Shown here: positions 28,237-36,669 of the stretch, one piece after another
Position numbering within the stretch: the first letter of the stretch is position 1
How the letters are laid out: the number at the start of each line of letters is the position of its first letter
Assembly: GCF_000259195.1 (NCBI RefSeq)
Contig: NZ_JH650759.1
Span: 210,618-247,286 of the forward strand
Origin: Pseudomonas donghuensis
Lineage (GTDB): Bacteria > Pseudomonadota > Gammaproteobacteria > Pseudomonadales > Pseudomonadaceae
DNA length: 36,669 nt
Reading direction: 5' to 3'
Position numbers and translations under genes: made by a program
Notes under the pieces: model-generated
The model's input: only the letters and a program-made list of their open reading frames with translations
Databases searched by the model: none
What the model was told of the DNA's origin: nothing

Positions 28237-28343
28237 GTCCGGGTCTACCAACGGCCGAATGGTAAGCGCCTGAAGTTATTGCGTTTTTATGACCGGGTTA
28301 TGACGAGACGGGCGGTTTTGCGAAAAAAACTGGCACTTTGCCT

Positions 28344-29960
28344 TTATGCTTCCACCCGTTGTACGCAGTTGCGTCCGGCGCCTTTGGCGCGGTACAGCGC
28401 CTCATCGGCGGCGGTGGCCATGCTCAGGGCATCCAGACCTTCGCTCAACTGTACAACGCCGGCGCTGAAGGTGCAGGACAGGTCGCGAGGTTGGGCGGGG
28501 TAATGGATCTCGGCGAAGCGCCGGCGAATCTCATCGAGCACTTTGTGCGCGGCACCCAGGTCGGTGTTGGGCATGACGATGGCGAACTCTTCTCCGCCGT
28601 AACGGCCGATGAAGTCGGTCTTGCGCAGGCGCTGCTTGAGGAACAGCGCCAGGCTCTTGATCACCCGGTCACCCATGGGGTGGCCATGGCTGTCGTTGAC
28701 TTTCTTGAAGTGATCGATATCGAGCATGGCGAAGCTCAGCGGCTGTTCTTCGCGGCGTGCGCGGAAGCTGCAGTCTTCCAGCAGTTGCAGGATGTGGGTG
28801 TGGTTGTACAGCCCGGTCAGGCTGTCGCGCACCATCCGTGCCTTGAGGTTGCGCGCGCGGGCGGCGCGGTTGCGCACGGTGGTGATCAGGTGTCGCGAGC
28901 GGATCGGTTTGGTTAAAAAATCATCACCACCCTCGCTCATGGCGTCGAGCTGCTTATCCAGATCGTCTTCGGCCGACAGGTAGATGATCGGCACACTGAC
29001 ATAACGGTCGTTGTGGCGGATCACCTTGGCCAGTTCCGTGCCGGTGCAGGCCGGCATGTACATGTCGAGGATGATCAGGTCGGGCTGGAAGTCGGCAAGC
29101 TCGGCCATGGTCTGGATCGGGTCGATCAAGGTGCGGGTGACGATCCCGGCGCTGTTGAGCAGGCGCTCGGTGTGCAGGGCCTGGGCCCGCGAGTCGTCGA
29201 TGATCAGCACCTTGAAGGGTTCGTACTGGGTGACGCTGGTCAGCAGCTCGACTTTCTCCAGCAGGCTCGAGGCTTCCAGGGTGCCGGTGAGAAATTCCTG
29301 ACCGCCGGCGCGTACGGCGGCCAGGCGCGTCGGGGTGTCGGTCTCGTGCAGGCTGAAAAACAGCAACGGTAACCGCTGTTCCAGGCCTTGCTGGGCCTGG
29401 GCCGCCAGTTGCAGACCGACACCGGGGCCGGTGAAGTCGACGTCCATGACGATCGCCGAAGGCAGCCGTTCGCTCATGGTCGCCTGGAATGCGGCTGCGC
29501 TGTACAAGGCCTGTACACCCAAGCCGAAGAATTCCAGCTGTTGGGCCAGGCGCTCAGCGCGGTCGTGGTCCTGGAGCATGATGTACACCGGCTTGCGCAA
29601 GGGGGGCAGCGGCACTTGCTCAAGCTGGTCACCCTGGCGCAGGCCGGTGCGCGACAGACGCTGCATCAGCCGGTTGAGTTCGCTGATCAGTTGGCTGCTC
29701 AGGCGCGCACTGTTGGCCTCGACCGCCTCCAGGGTATGGCCGATGGCTTCGGCCAACTGGCTGTGCTCGGGCTGCTCGAAGCGCTCGGCATAGCGTTGCA
29801 GGCGCAGGTTGGCCTCGCACAGCTCACCCAGGTCGCCAGTGGACCACTCGCTGCGCTGCAGGCGCTGCCAGATTTCGAGGATTTGCCGGGCCTGATGAAT
29901 GACCCGCTGGGCAAAGTGTTGCTTGAGGCGCTCACGATTGGGGTCTTCTGGCTCGGTCAT
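28344..29960 (-). CDS. gcbA: Diguanylate cyclase with two receiver domains, GcbA-like
   Basis: A 538-residue response regulator. The N-terminal ~115 residues are helical and Hpt-like. A first receiver domain (~125-240) is followed by a second (~250-370) with phospho-acceptor Asp299 (LIILDMYMP) and the conserved KPI lysine. The GGDEF domain has an active GGEEF signature at 455-459 and an intact inhibitory RxxD site (RKTD, 446-449) five residues before it, so product feedback is expected. In P. fluorescens and P. aeruginosa the gene at this position (GcbA/AdcA) raises c-di-GMP and promotes surface attachment and biofilm dispersal responses. ATG 29960 has only AGGA very close to it. It is divergent from the DUF2333 gene. 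Confidence 0.85.
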   Translation of the reverse strand: MTEPEDPNRERLKQHFAQRVIHQARQILEIWQRLQRSEWSTGDLGELCEANLRLQRYAERFEQPEHSQLAEAIGHTLEAVEANSARLSSQLISELNRLMQRLSRTGLRQGDQLEQVPLPPLRKPVYIMLQDHDRAERLAQQLEFFGLGVQALYSAAAFQATMSERLPSAIVMDVDFTGPGVGLQLAAQAQQGLEQRLPLLFFSLHETDTPTRLAAVRAGGQEFLTGTLEASSLLEKVELLTSVTQYEPFKVLIIDDSRAQALHTERLLNSAGIVTRTLIDPIQTMAELADFQPDLIILDMYMPACTGTELAKVIRHNDRYVSVPIIYLSAEDDLDKQLDAMSEGGDDFLTKPIRSRHLITTVRNRAARARNLKARMVRDSLTGLYNHTHILQLLEDCSFRARREEQPLSFAMLDIDHFKKVNDSHGHPMGDRVIKSLALFLKQRLRKTDFIGRYGGEEFAIVMPNTDLGAAHKVLDEIRRRFAEIHYPAQPRDLSCTFSAGVVQLSEGLDALSMATAADEALYRAKGAGRNCVQRVEA

Positions 29961-30241
29961 GTCCTGACTACTTATAAGGGTGAGGCTGAGGTCGAGTGAT
30001 GGCTCTATGCTAGCACCACTTTCCCGGCAATCGAGTGCCTTGTATCAATAAACTGTACAAGTCCGTTTATTCATTTGCTGACCCAATAGTCGCTTATGCG
30101 AACCGCCGTGCTTGATTTATAGTGCAGCGATACTTGCCGACCCCGGCAGGTGGCGCGCGGCACAAAACGCCATCGCGCTGGCACGAAGCCCGGGGGTTGC
30201 GGTCGAACCCCTTGAACCGACGTGACTGAAAGGACAACGCC
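29961..30241. promoter_or_regulatory. Divergent control region between gcbA and the DUF2333 gene
   Basis: This 281-bp gap holds three signals. Two interlocked inverted repeats lie at 30039-30071: CTTGTA (30039-30044) with TACAAG (30056-30061), and AATAAAC (30047-30053) with GTTTATT (30065-30071), each with an 11-bp spacer. A TATAGT box at 30118-30123 is a plausible plus-strand -10 element, without a good -35. A hairpin, GGGGTT/AACCCC with a 7-nt loop (30193-30211), would fall in the leader of the plus-strand gene. The regulators are unknown. Confidence 0.5.
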
Positions 30242-31315
30242 ATGCTGGACTGGAAAAACCGTACAGGCAAAGCCGAGGCGCGTGAGCGGGTCGAGCCGCG
30301 CACCGCCGCCACCCGCAGCTATTTCGGCGGGTTGCTGTTCAGCCGCGCCCTGGGCTCGCTGATCGGCCTGTACCTGCTGGTGTGCGTGGGCCTGGGCTGG
30401 TACTGGAGCGCCGAACCCGACTTGTTCCCGGTACAGCAGAACGCCCAGGCGGCCGCTGAAAAAACCGGCAAGCAGATGGTCGTCGGCTACACCACCATCG
30501 AGACGCTCAAGACCGTGGCCGGCACCTTGCTCAACAAGCCCGGCGGCTACATTTCCAACGACCGCTTCCCGCCAGGCCTGTGGATGGACAACATGCCCAG
30601 CTGGGAATACGGCGTGCTGGTCCAGGTACGTGACCTGAGCCGTGCCCTGCGCAAGGACTTTGCCCGCTCGCAGTCGCAGTCCACCGAAGATGCGGACCTG
30701 GCCAAGGCCGAGCCGCGCTTCAACTTCGACAACAAGAGCTGGATCCTGCCGTCGAGCGAATCCGAGTTCCAGGAAGGCATCAACTCCCTGACCCGCTACC
30801 AGAACCGCCTGGCCTCGCCGGACCAGCAGGGCGCGCTGTTCTACACCCGTGCCGACAACCTCAACAACTGGCTGGGCGACGTCGCCACCCGCCTGGGCTC
30901 GCTGTCGCAGCGGCTGTCGGCGAGCGTTGGCCGGGTCAAGCTCAACAGCACCCTGAAGACTGAATCGGTGGTGCCGGGCCAGGTGCCGCAGGTTGACGAG
31001 GAAGTGGTCGAAACCCCATGGCTGCAGATCGACAACGTGTTCTACGAAGCCCGCGGCCAGGCCTGGGCGCTGTCGCACCTGCTGCGCGCCATCGAGGTCG
31101 ACTTCGCCGACGTGCTGGCGAAGAAGAATGCCACGGTCAGCGTGCGGCAGATCATCCGTGAGCTGGAAGCCTCGCAGGAACCGCTGTGGAGCCCGATGGT
31201 GCTCAACGGCAGCGGTTTTGGCATGTGGGCCAACCATTCGCTGGTGATGGCCAACTACATCTCGCGGGCCAACGCTGCGGTGATCGACCTGCGTCAACTG
31301 CTGACCCAGGGCTGA
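30242..31315 (+). CDS. DUF2333 family membrane-anchored protein
   Basis: A 357-residue protein of unknown function, conserved at this position in Pseudomonas. A charged N-terminus (residues 1-35) precedes one transmembrane helix (LGSLIGLYLLVCVGLGWYW, ~38-57); the remaining 300 residues are predicted to face the periplasm. Recognisable family stretches are PGGYISNDRFPPGLWMDNMP and PWLQIDNVFYEARGQAWAL. No catalytic motif is evident. ATG 30242 has AAAGGA at 30229-30234. The Nudix gene starts four bases after its stop, so the two are one operon. Confidence 0.9.
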   Translation: MLDWKNRTGKAEARERVEPRTAATRSYFGGLLFSRALGSLIGLYLLVCVGLGWYWSAEPDLFPVQQNAQAAAEKTGKQMVVGYTTIETLKTVAGTLLNKPGGYISNDRFPPGLWMDNMPSWEYGVLVQVRDLSRALRKDFARSQSQSTEDADLAKAEPRFNFDNKSWILPSSESEFQEGINSLTRYQNRLASPDQQGALFYTRADNLNNWLGDVATRLGSLSQRLSASVGRVKLNSTLKTESVVPGQVPQVDEEVVETPWLQIDNVFYEARGQAWALSHLLRAIEVDFADVLAKKNATVSVRQIIRELEASQEPLWSPMVLNGSGFGMWANHSLVMANYISRANAAVIDLRQLLTQG

Positions 31316-31319
31316 ACCG

Positions 31320-31856
31320 GTGTCGATCTCCAAGCAGGAGGCGGCGCACCGCGCCGCCTCCGACCGCGAACGGATCGCCTGGGTCGACGAAAACGACCGG
31401 TTGCTCGGCGCCTTGCCCCGCGCCGAGCTACGTGAACGCGGCCTGATCGGGCGCGGTACCTACATCCTGCTGTTCAACTCCGTTGGTGAGCTGTGCGTGC
31501 ACCGGCGCACCGAGAGCAAGGCGATCTACCCGGGTTACTGGGATGTCGCCGCCGGTGGCATGGTCCAGGCCGACGAAAGCTTTGCCGAGTCGGCGGCCCG
31601 CGAGCTTGAAGAAGAGCTCGGGGTGGCCGGGGTCGAGCTCACGGCCCACGAGTGCTTTTTCTTTGACCAGCCTGGCAACCGGCTCTGGTGCGCGGTGTTT
31701 TCGGCGGTCTGGGACGGGCCTTTGCGCCTGCAGCCGGAAGAGGTCAGCGAAGCGCGTTTCATCCCCGTCGAACAGGCCCTGGCCGACAGTCGGCAGCAGC
31801 CATATTGCCCCGATTCGCTGGCTGCTTTGCAGCGCTATATCGACCGTCAAGCCTGA
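31320..31856 (+). CDS. Nudix hydrolase (YfcD-like)
   Basis: A 178-residue Nudix hydrolase. The Nudix box is complete at about residues 80-102 (GGMVQADESFAESAARELEE then ELGV), giving the metal-binding REL..EE residues. The N-terminal WVDENDRLLGALPRAELRERGLIGR and VHRRTESKAIYPGYWDVAAGG resemble the YfcD/IPP-isomerase-like branch. The substrate is not known. The start is GTG 31320, four bases after the DUF2333 stop, with AGGG upstream inside that gene; translation is likely coupled. Confidence 0.9.
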   Translation: MSISKQEAAHRAASDRERIAWVDENDRLLGALPRAELRERGLIGRGTYILLFNSVGELCVHRRTESKAIYPGYWDVAAGGMVQADESFAESAARELEEELGVAGVELTAHECFFFDQPGNRLWCAVFSAVWDGPLRLQPEEVSEARFIPVEQALADSRQQPYCPDSLAALQRYIDRQA

Positions 31857-31893
31857 CGTCGCGATTCACATGCAAAATGGCGCAGTTTTGTAC

Positions 31894-31922
31894 TTAGCAT
31901 TCGCGACATTTATCGTTACACT
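31894..31922 (+). promoter_or_regulatory. Possible sigma70 promoter of the SUI1 gene
   Basis: TTAGCA (31894-31899) and TACACT (31917-31922) are separated by 17 bp, each matching four of six consensus bases. About 130 bp lie between it and the GTG start. A perfect hairpin, CTGCCGCA/TGCGGCAG with a 7-nt loop, sits at 31939-31961 in the resulting leader. Confidence 0.4.
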
Positions 31923-32050
31923 GCGCGGCCTTTTAAGGCTGCCGCACGCTTCATGCGGCAGTTGCGCTGCCCCTGCCAGAGTGGGGCTTCGCGGTCGGTA
32001 CCCCGCCAGGGGCGTCGACCAGTTTTTATCCTCACCGTAGAGGATCAAAA

Positions 32051-32422
32051 GTGGCCAAGAAAGCCGCATCATTCGCCGCCCTGGGTGGCCTGGTGTTCTC
32101 CACTGATGCAGGCCGGCATTGCCCGGACTGCAGCAAACCCATAGATGCCTGCATCTGCAAACAGACGCTCATCCCCGAAGGCGATGGCATTGCTCGCGTG
32201 CGCCGCGAAAGCAAGGGCCGTGGCGGCAAGACGGTGACGACCATCAGCGGCGTGCCGCTGCCCCTGGAACAGCTCAAGGATCTGGCCAGCACGCTCAAGC
32301 GCCGCTGCGGAACCGGCGGCGCGTTGAAAGACGGGGTCATCGAAATCCAGGGCGATCATGTCGAGCTGTTGTTGGCCGAGCTGATCAAACAGGGCTTCAA
32401 AGCGAAAAAGTCCGGCGGCTGA
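32051..32422 (+). CDS. SUI1 family translation factor (YciH)
   Basis: A 123-residue SUI1/eIF1-like protein. A short Cys-rich motif (CPDCSKPIDACIC, residues ~24-36) is followed by the SUI1 domain with RRESKGRGGKTVTTISG and LKRRCGTGGALKDGVIEIQG. In E. coli the homologue YciH inhibits aberrant initiation complexes; the role in Pseudomonas is inferred from that. The start is GTG 32051 with GAGGATC upstream (AGAGGATCAAAA). It is followed by speA after 153 bp, an order conserved in Pseudomonas. Confidence 0.93.
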   Translation: MAKKAASFAALGGLVFSTDAGRHCPDCSKPIDACICKQTLIPEGDGIARVRRESKGRGGKTVTTISGVPLPLEQLKDLASTLKRRCGTGGALKDGVIEIQGDHVELLLAELIKQGFKAKKSGG

Positions 32423-32575
32423 AGACTGCATCGCGATTTTTTGCAGTTCGCTTTCTAAACTCGTTCCCGTAGGAAGGGTCTATCCCTGAACACGGATAAT
32501 CGTCACTTTCAGGTTTTACACTGCGCCCGCCCCATGCAGGCCGGTGTTTTTCGACTTTCTATATAGGGGACTTCA

Positions 32576-34489
32576 ATGTCCGTACGACGCACACGCAAAG
32601 ACGATGGCAGCCAATGGACAGTTGCGGACAGCCGCAGTGTTTACGGCATTCGCCATTGGGGGGCCGGTTACTTCGCAATCAACGAGGCCGGGCGCGTCGA
32701 AGTCCGCCCGAACGGGCCAGGCAGTGCGCCGATCGACCTGTTCGAGCAGGTTGACGAGCTGCGCAAGAGTGGCCTTTCGCTGCCGCTGCTGGTCCGTTTC
32801 CCGGACATCCTCCAGGACCGCGTGCGCCAGCTGACTGGCGCTTTTGACGCCAACATCGCGCGCCTGGAATACCAGAGCCAGTACACCGCGCTGTACCCGA
32901 TCAAGGTCAACCAGCAGGAAGCGGTGGTCGAGAACATCATCGCCACCCAGAACGTGTCCATTGGCCTGGAAGCCGGTTCCAAGCCCGAGCTGCTGGCGGT
33001 GCTGGCGCTGGCGCCGAAAGGCGGCACCATCGTCTGCAACGGTTACAAGGACCGCGAGTTCATCCGCCTGGCGCTGATGGGGCAGAAACTTGGCCACAAC
33101 GTCTTCATCGTCATCGAAAAAGAGTCGGAAGTGGCCCTGGTGATCGAGGAAGCCGCCGAGCTCAAGGTCAAGCCGCAGATCGGCCTGCGCGTGCGCCTGT
33201 CGTCGCTGGCCTCGAGCAAGTGGGCCGATACCGGTGGCGAGAAGTCCAAGTTCGGCCTCTCGGCCGCGCAACTGATCTCGGTAGTGCAGCGCTTTCGCGA
33301 TGCCGGCCTGGACCAGGGCATCCGCCTGCTGCATTTCCACATGGGCTCGCAGATCGCCAACCTGGCCGACTACCAGCATGGTTTCAAGGAAGCCATCCGT
33401 TATTACGGCGAGCTGCGCGCACTGAACCTGCCGGTCGATCACATCGACGTCGGTGGCGGCCTGGGCGTGGACTACGACGGCACCCACTCGCGCAACGCCA
33501 GCTCGATCAACTACGACATGGATGACTACGCCGGTGTCGTGGTCGGCATGCTCAAGGAGTTCTGCGATGCCCAGGGCCTGCCGCATCCGCACATCTTCTC
33601 GGAAAGCGGCCGCTCGCTGACCGCGCACCACGCCATGCTGGTGGTGCAGGTGACCGATGTCGAAAAACACAACGACGAAGTGCCGCTGATCGAGAACAAG
33701 GAAAACCTGCCCGAGACCGTACAGTGGCTGGTCGACCTGCTCGGCCCGACCGATATCGAGATGGTCACCGAGACCTACTGGCGCGCCACCCACTACATGA
33801 GCGACGTGGCGGCCCAGTACGCCGACGGCAAGATTACCCTGGCCGAGAAAGCCCTGGCCGAGCAATGCTACTTTGCCGTTTGCCGGCGCCTGCACAACTC
33901 GCTCAAGGCCCGTCAGCGCTCGCATCGCCAGGTGCTGGACGAGCTCAACGACAAGCTGGCCGACAAGTACATCTGCAACTTCTCGGTATTCCAGAGCCTG
34001 CCGGACACCTGGGCGATCGGCCAGGTCCTGCCGATCCTGCCGCTGCATCGCCTGGACGAAGAGCCGCTGCGCCGCGCCGTGCTGCAGGACCTGACCTGCG
34101 ACTCGGATGGCAAGATCAACCAGTACGTCGACGAGCAGAGCATCGAGACCAGCCTGCCGGTGCACGGGATCAACGAGGGAGAGGACTACCTGTTGGGTAT
34201 CTTCCTGGTCGGTGCCTACCAGGAAATCCTTGGTGACATGCACAACCTGTTCGGTGACACCGACTCGGTGAATATTTACCAGAACCCGAACGGCAGCGTG
34301 TACCACGCCGGTATCGAGACCCACGACACCATCGAAGACATGCTGCGTTACGTGCACCTGTCGCCGGAGGAGTTGATGACCCACTACCGCGACAAGTGCG
34401 CCAGCGCCAAGATCACTGCCCGTGAGAAGACCCAGTTCCTCGACGCGTTGCGTCTGGGGCTGACCCGCTCGTCTTACCTGTCGAGCTGA
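32576..34489 (+). CDS. speA: Biosynthetic arginine decarboxylase
   Basis: SpeA (637 residues) is a PLP enzyme that converts arginine to agmatine for putrescine and polyamine synthesis. The PLP lysine is Lys110 in [12 protein letters not shown]. Other family features are KYGLS-type [22 protein letters not shown], the phosphate-binding [14 protein letters not shown] and [13 protein letters not shown]. The C-terminal part has the CDSDGK motif, typical of bacterial decarboxylases of this fold, which helps form the active site across the dimer. ATG 32576 has AGGGGA upstream at 32565-32570. The 153-bp gap before it repeats the 11-mer TTACACTGCGC found ahead of the SUI1 gene. Confidence 0.98.
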   Translation: MSVRRTRKDDGSQWTVADSRSVYGIRHWGAGYFAINEAGRVEVRPNGPGSAPIDLFEQVDELRKSGLSLPLLVRFPDILQDRVRQLTGAFDANIARLEYQSQYTALYPIKVNQQEAVVENIIATQNVSIGLEAGSKPELLAVLALAPKGGTIVCNGYKDREFIRLALMGQKLGHNVFIVIEKESEVALVIEEAAELKVKPQIGLRVRLSSLASSKWADTGGEKSKFGLSAAQLISVVQRFRDAGLDQGIRLLHFHMGSQIANLADYQHGFKEAIRYYGELRALNLPVDHIDVGGGLGVDYDGTHSRNASSINYDMDDYAGVVVGMLKEFCDAQGLPHPHIFSESGRSLTAHHAMLVVQVTDVEKHNDEVPLIENKENLPETVQWLVDLLGPTDIEMVTETYWRATHYMSDVAAQYADGKITLAEKALAEQCYFAVCRRLHNSLKARQRSHRQVLDELNDKLADKYICNFSVFQSLPDTWAIGQVLPILPLHRLDEEPLRRAVLQDLTCDSDGKINQYVDEQSIETSLPVHGINEGEDYLLGIFLVGAYQEILGDMHNLFGDTDSVNIYQNPNGSVYHAGIETHDTIEDMLRYVHLSPEELMTHYRDKCASAKITAREKTQFLDALRLGLTRSSYLSS

Positions 34490-34533
34490 TCAGTGGTGCG
34501 GGTCGCGTGCAGTCGCTGGCTGCGCGTCGACCC

Positions 34534-34603
34534 CATCGCCGGCAAGTCCGGCTCCCACAGGTGCAGTGCCGTACTCTTGTGGGAGCTGGCCTTGCCAGCG
34601 ATG
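34534..34603. repeat. REP pair between speA and the MATE gene
   Basis: Two inverted REP units occupy 34534-34560 and 34577-34603 (the second contains GTGGGAGCTGGCCTTGCC). They lie 44 bp after the speA stop, between convergent genes, with a 16-bp spacer. No separate T-rich terminator is seen in this 136-bp gap, so the REP hairpins may help to end both transcripts. Confidence 0.85.
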
Positions 34604-34625
34604 GGCTGCGCAGCAGACCCAGAAA

Positions 34626-35966
34626 CTACCGCACAAACCACCCATCCCGCCGCTGCAACCGCCAGCCCATCACCCCCAGCGTCACCCCGCGCAAAGCCAT
34701 GAACAGCAGAAACCCCAGCCACAGACCGTGGTTGCCCAAGTCGCGGGCGGCATAGGCGACCGGCAGGGCGATCAGTACGCTGAGCAGCATCCCATTGCGC
34801 ATCTCCCGCGCCCGTGTGGCGCCGATGAACAAGCCATCAAGCAGATAGCTCCACACCGCAATCAACGGCAGCAGTGCCAGGTACGGCAGGTACTGGTAGG
34901 CGGTTTCGCGTACGTTGGCGATGTCGGTCTGCATGTTGATGAACAGATGCCCAGCCAGCAGGAACAACACGGCAAAGCCGCAACTGGCCAGCAACGACCA
35001 GCCGCAGGCGACGGTCAATGAACGTCGTAGCGCCTGGCGATCACCCGCGCCAATGGCATGCCCGCACAGCGCTTCGACCGCATGGGCCAGGCCATCGAGG
35101 GCATAGGCGGTGAGCAACAGGCCATTGAGCAGCAGGGCGTTGGCCGCCACCGTCGCTTCACCCAGGCGTGCACCTTGTACGGTGATCAGGAAGAACACCG
35201 CCTGCAGCGCCAGGCTGCGGATGAAGATGTCGCGGTTGACGCTGAGCAGCGGCCGCCAGCTTTGCCAGCGCGCCAGCAACGCCCAGGCGATTTTCCCGGG
35301 GTAGGCGCGCAGGGCCGGGCGGGTCAGGGCCAGGCCGAGCAGGGCGGCGCTCCACTCGGCAATCACCGAGGCGCGGGCCGAACCGATCACGCCCCACTCC
35401 AGGCCGAGCACGAACCACAGGTTGAGGGCGATGTTGAGCAGGTTGGTGGTCAGCAGGATGGCCAGCGGCGCCCTGGCGTTCTGGGTGCCGAGGAACCAGC
35501 CGACCAGGGCGAAGCTGGCCAGCGCCGCCGGCAGGCCCAGCAGGCGGGTCTGGAAGAAGTCGTGGGTCGATTGCTCCAGCGCCGCCGTGGGCTGCATCAG
35601 TTGCAGGGCCAAGTGGCTGAACGGCAGGGCCAGCACGCCCAGCAGCAGGGCAAACAACAGCGCCAGCAACAGGCCCTGCAGCAACACCTGGCGCAACGCC
35701 GCACCGTCGGCACGGCCCGCCGCCTGGGCGGCGAAACCGGTCGAGCCCATGCGCAGAAAGCCCATGACCCAGGCCAGGAAGGTGTACAGGCTGGCGCCCA
35801 CCGCCACCGCACCCAATTGATGGGCATGGGGCAGGTGGCCGATCACGGCGCTGTCGACCAGGGCCACCAATGGTACGGAAATATTCGAAAGGATCATCGG
35901 CGCGGCCAGCGCCCAGACCTTGATATGGGTCGGGCGGTCGCGCCAGTCGGTCAGCAAACGGGACAT
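34626..35966 (-). CDS. MATE family efflux transporter (DinF-like)
   Basis: A 446-residue inner-membrane protein with about twelve hydrophobic segments arranged as two related halves, as in MATE transporters. Family stretches include AAPMILSNISVPLVALVDSAVIGHL at the start (Asp in helix 1) and GSTGFAAQAAGRADG before the second pair of helices. MATE proteins export cationic or other organic compounds using Na+ or H+ gradients. The closest resemblance is to the DinF branch, but the substrate is unknown. ATG 35966 has AGGAG upstream at 35970-35975. It is convergent with speA. Confidence 0.92.
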   Translation of the reverse strand: MSRLLTDWRDRPTHIKVWALAAPMILSNISVPLVALVDSAVIGHLPHAHQLGAVAVGASLYTFLAWVMGFLRMGSTGFAAQAAGRADGAALRQVLLQGLLLALLFALLLGVLALPFSHLALQLMQPTAALEQSTHDFFQTRLLGLPAALASFALVGWFLGTQNARAPLAILLTTNLLNIALNLWFVLGLEWGVIGSARASVIAEWSAALLGLALTRPALRAYPGKIAWALLARWQSWRPLLSVNRDIFIRSLALQAVFFLITVQGARLGEATVAANALLLNGLLLTAYALDGLAHAVEALCGHAIGAGDRQALRRSLTVACGWSLLASCGFAVLFLLAGHLFINMQTDIANVRETAYQYLPYLALLPLIAVWSYLLDGLFIGATRAREMRNGMLLSVLIALPVAYAARDLGNHGLWLGFLLFMALRGVTLGVMGWRLQRRDGWFVR

Positions 35967-36112
35967 GGAGGCTCCTGGCAAGCCGGCATTGTAGCCGCTG
36001 CGCTAGTAAATCGTGCGAAGGCCGTCTCACATCCGTTCGCCGTATCACCGTTGCGGCGCGGTTGATATATAGTGCACGCCTAAGATTCCGCTGCCCGAGA
36101 GTTACTACTCCC

Positions 36113-36669
36113 ATGCTCAACAAAGGATTGTTGCTGGCCTGCGCGCTGGCCTTGCTCAGTGCCTGCGATTCGTCTGCCCCGGATAAACCGGCGCCGGCCC
36201 CCGTCGAACCGCCTGCGCAGACCCAGGACCAACCCGCAGCCCCGGCTCCGGCCGCCCCGGCGGCGCAAGTGGAAGCGGCAAAACCCGCTCCGGTCAAGGA
36301 CGATGCCGCGACCCTGGCCAAGCGCTATGCCGGCCGCGAACTGAGCGTGGTGGATGTCTCGGAGGTGCAGGTCGATGGCGCCAGCGCCCTGGCCCTGACC
36401 TTCTCGGTGCCGCTGGATGACCAGCAGAACTTCGCCGACAAGGTGCACCTGGTCGATACCGTCAAAGGCAAGGTCGACGGCGCCTGGGAACTCTCCGCCA
36501 ACAAGATGGAGCTGCGCCTGCGCCACCTGGAGCCGCAGCGCAAGCTGGTGCTGACCATCGACGCCGGCCTGCTCGCGGTCAACGGCAAGCGCCTGCCCGC
36601 CGAGTCGATCAGCCGCCTGGAAACCCGCGACATGCAGTCGACCATCGGCTTCGCCAGCCGTGGCTCCCC
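36113..36669 (+). CDS. Alpha-2-macroglobulin family lipoprotein (3' truncated by the window)
   Basis: The first 185 codons of a gene that runs off the window. A lipoprotein signal (MLNKGLLLACALALLSAC) ends with a lipobox Cys18. A Pro/Ala/Gln-rich linker (~20-65) follows, then a domain with LAKRYAGRELSVVDVSEVQ and TFSVPLDDQQNFADKVHLVD, which matches the start of large (about 1600-residue) bacterial alpha-2-macroglobulins of the YfhM type. Such proteins trap proteases near the cell envelope. The family call rests on the N-terminal domain only; the thioester motif would lie outside the window. ATG 36113 is chosen for the signal peptide; the ribosome-binding site is poor. Confidence 0.75.
   Translation, partial: MLNKGLLLACALALLSACDSSAPDKPAPAPVEPPAQTQDQPAAPAPAAPAAQVEAAKPAPVKDDAATLAKRYAGRELSVVDVSEVQVDGASALALTFSVPLDDQQNFADKVHLVDTVKGKVDGAWELSANKMELRLRHLEPQRKLVLTIDAGLLAVNGKRLPAESISRLETRDMQSTIGFASRGS

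Noticed and set aside
32573..34384. 603-codon frame opposite speA
   Set aside because: Antisense shadow; speA has its complete set of motifs in the other strand.

Overview
The window is a piece of a GC-rich Pseudomonas chromosome, most likely from the P. putida group. The evidence is the gene order (retS, purD, purH, fis, dusB, prmA, then accC, accB, aroQ, dsbD, ctpL, gcbA, a DUF2333 gene, a Nudix gene, yciH/SUI1 and speA, an order known from P. aeruginosa PAO1 PA4839-PA4856). An acetoin/butanediol (aco) cluster of the P. putida type and three pairs of GTGGGAGC-type REP sequences, typical of that group, support this. No tRNA, rRNA, CRISPR array, insertion sequence or phage gene was recognised.

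Layout. 1-1421: 3' part of a fused CbiG/CobE-CobJ cobalamin gene. 1524-3595: an accessory three-gene cassette of unknown function, visibly less GC-rich than its neighbours and inserted between core genes. 3592-4188: a MarC-type membrane protein on the minus strand, whose stop codon overlaps the last cassette gene. 4234-14029 (minus): retS, the purine genes purD and purH, the dusB-fis operon, a zinc-ribbon DUF3426 protein and prmA. 14128-19499 (minus): bdh, acoC, acoB, acoA, acoX, transcribed from a recognisable sigma54 promoter. The activator gene acoR (19756-21630) is divergent, and a perfect palindrome in the gap is a candidate AcoR site. 21766-24148 (minus): accC, accB, aroQ. 24320-29960 (minus): dsbD, the chemoreceptor ctpL and the diguanylate cyclase gcbA. 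30242-34489 (plus): DUF2333 gene, Nudix hydrolase, SUI1 factor, speA. 34626-35966 (minus): MATE transporter. 36113-end (plus): start of a large alpha-2-macroglobulin-type lipoprotein.

How the genes work together. AcoA/AcoB/AcoC form the acetoin cleavage complex and Bdh feeds it by oxidising 2,3-butanediol to acetoin; AcoR with sigma54 should switch the operon on. AccB/AccC supply the first step of fatty-acid synthesis, and PurH/PurD act in purine synthesis. RetS and GcbA both act on the planktonic/biofilm choice, RetS through GacS and GcbA through c-di-GMP. 

The best candidate for something undescribed is the cassette at 1524-3595. Its three proteins (231, 228 and 208 residues) look different overall but share one motif framework with nearly fixed spacing, so they are probably diverged paralogues made as a set. 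I do not recognise the family. Other signals worth attention are the aco control region, a pair of heptamer-built inverted repeats in two intergenic gaps, strong hairpins between acoC and bdh and inside the cassette, and an inverted repeat in front of aroQ-accB-accC.
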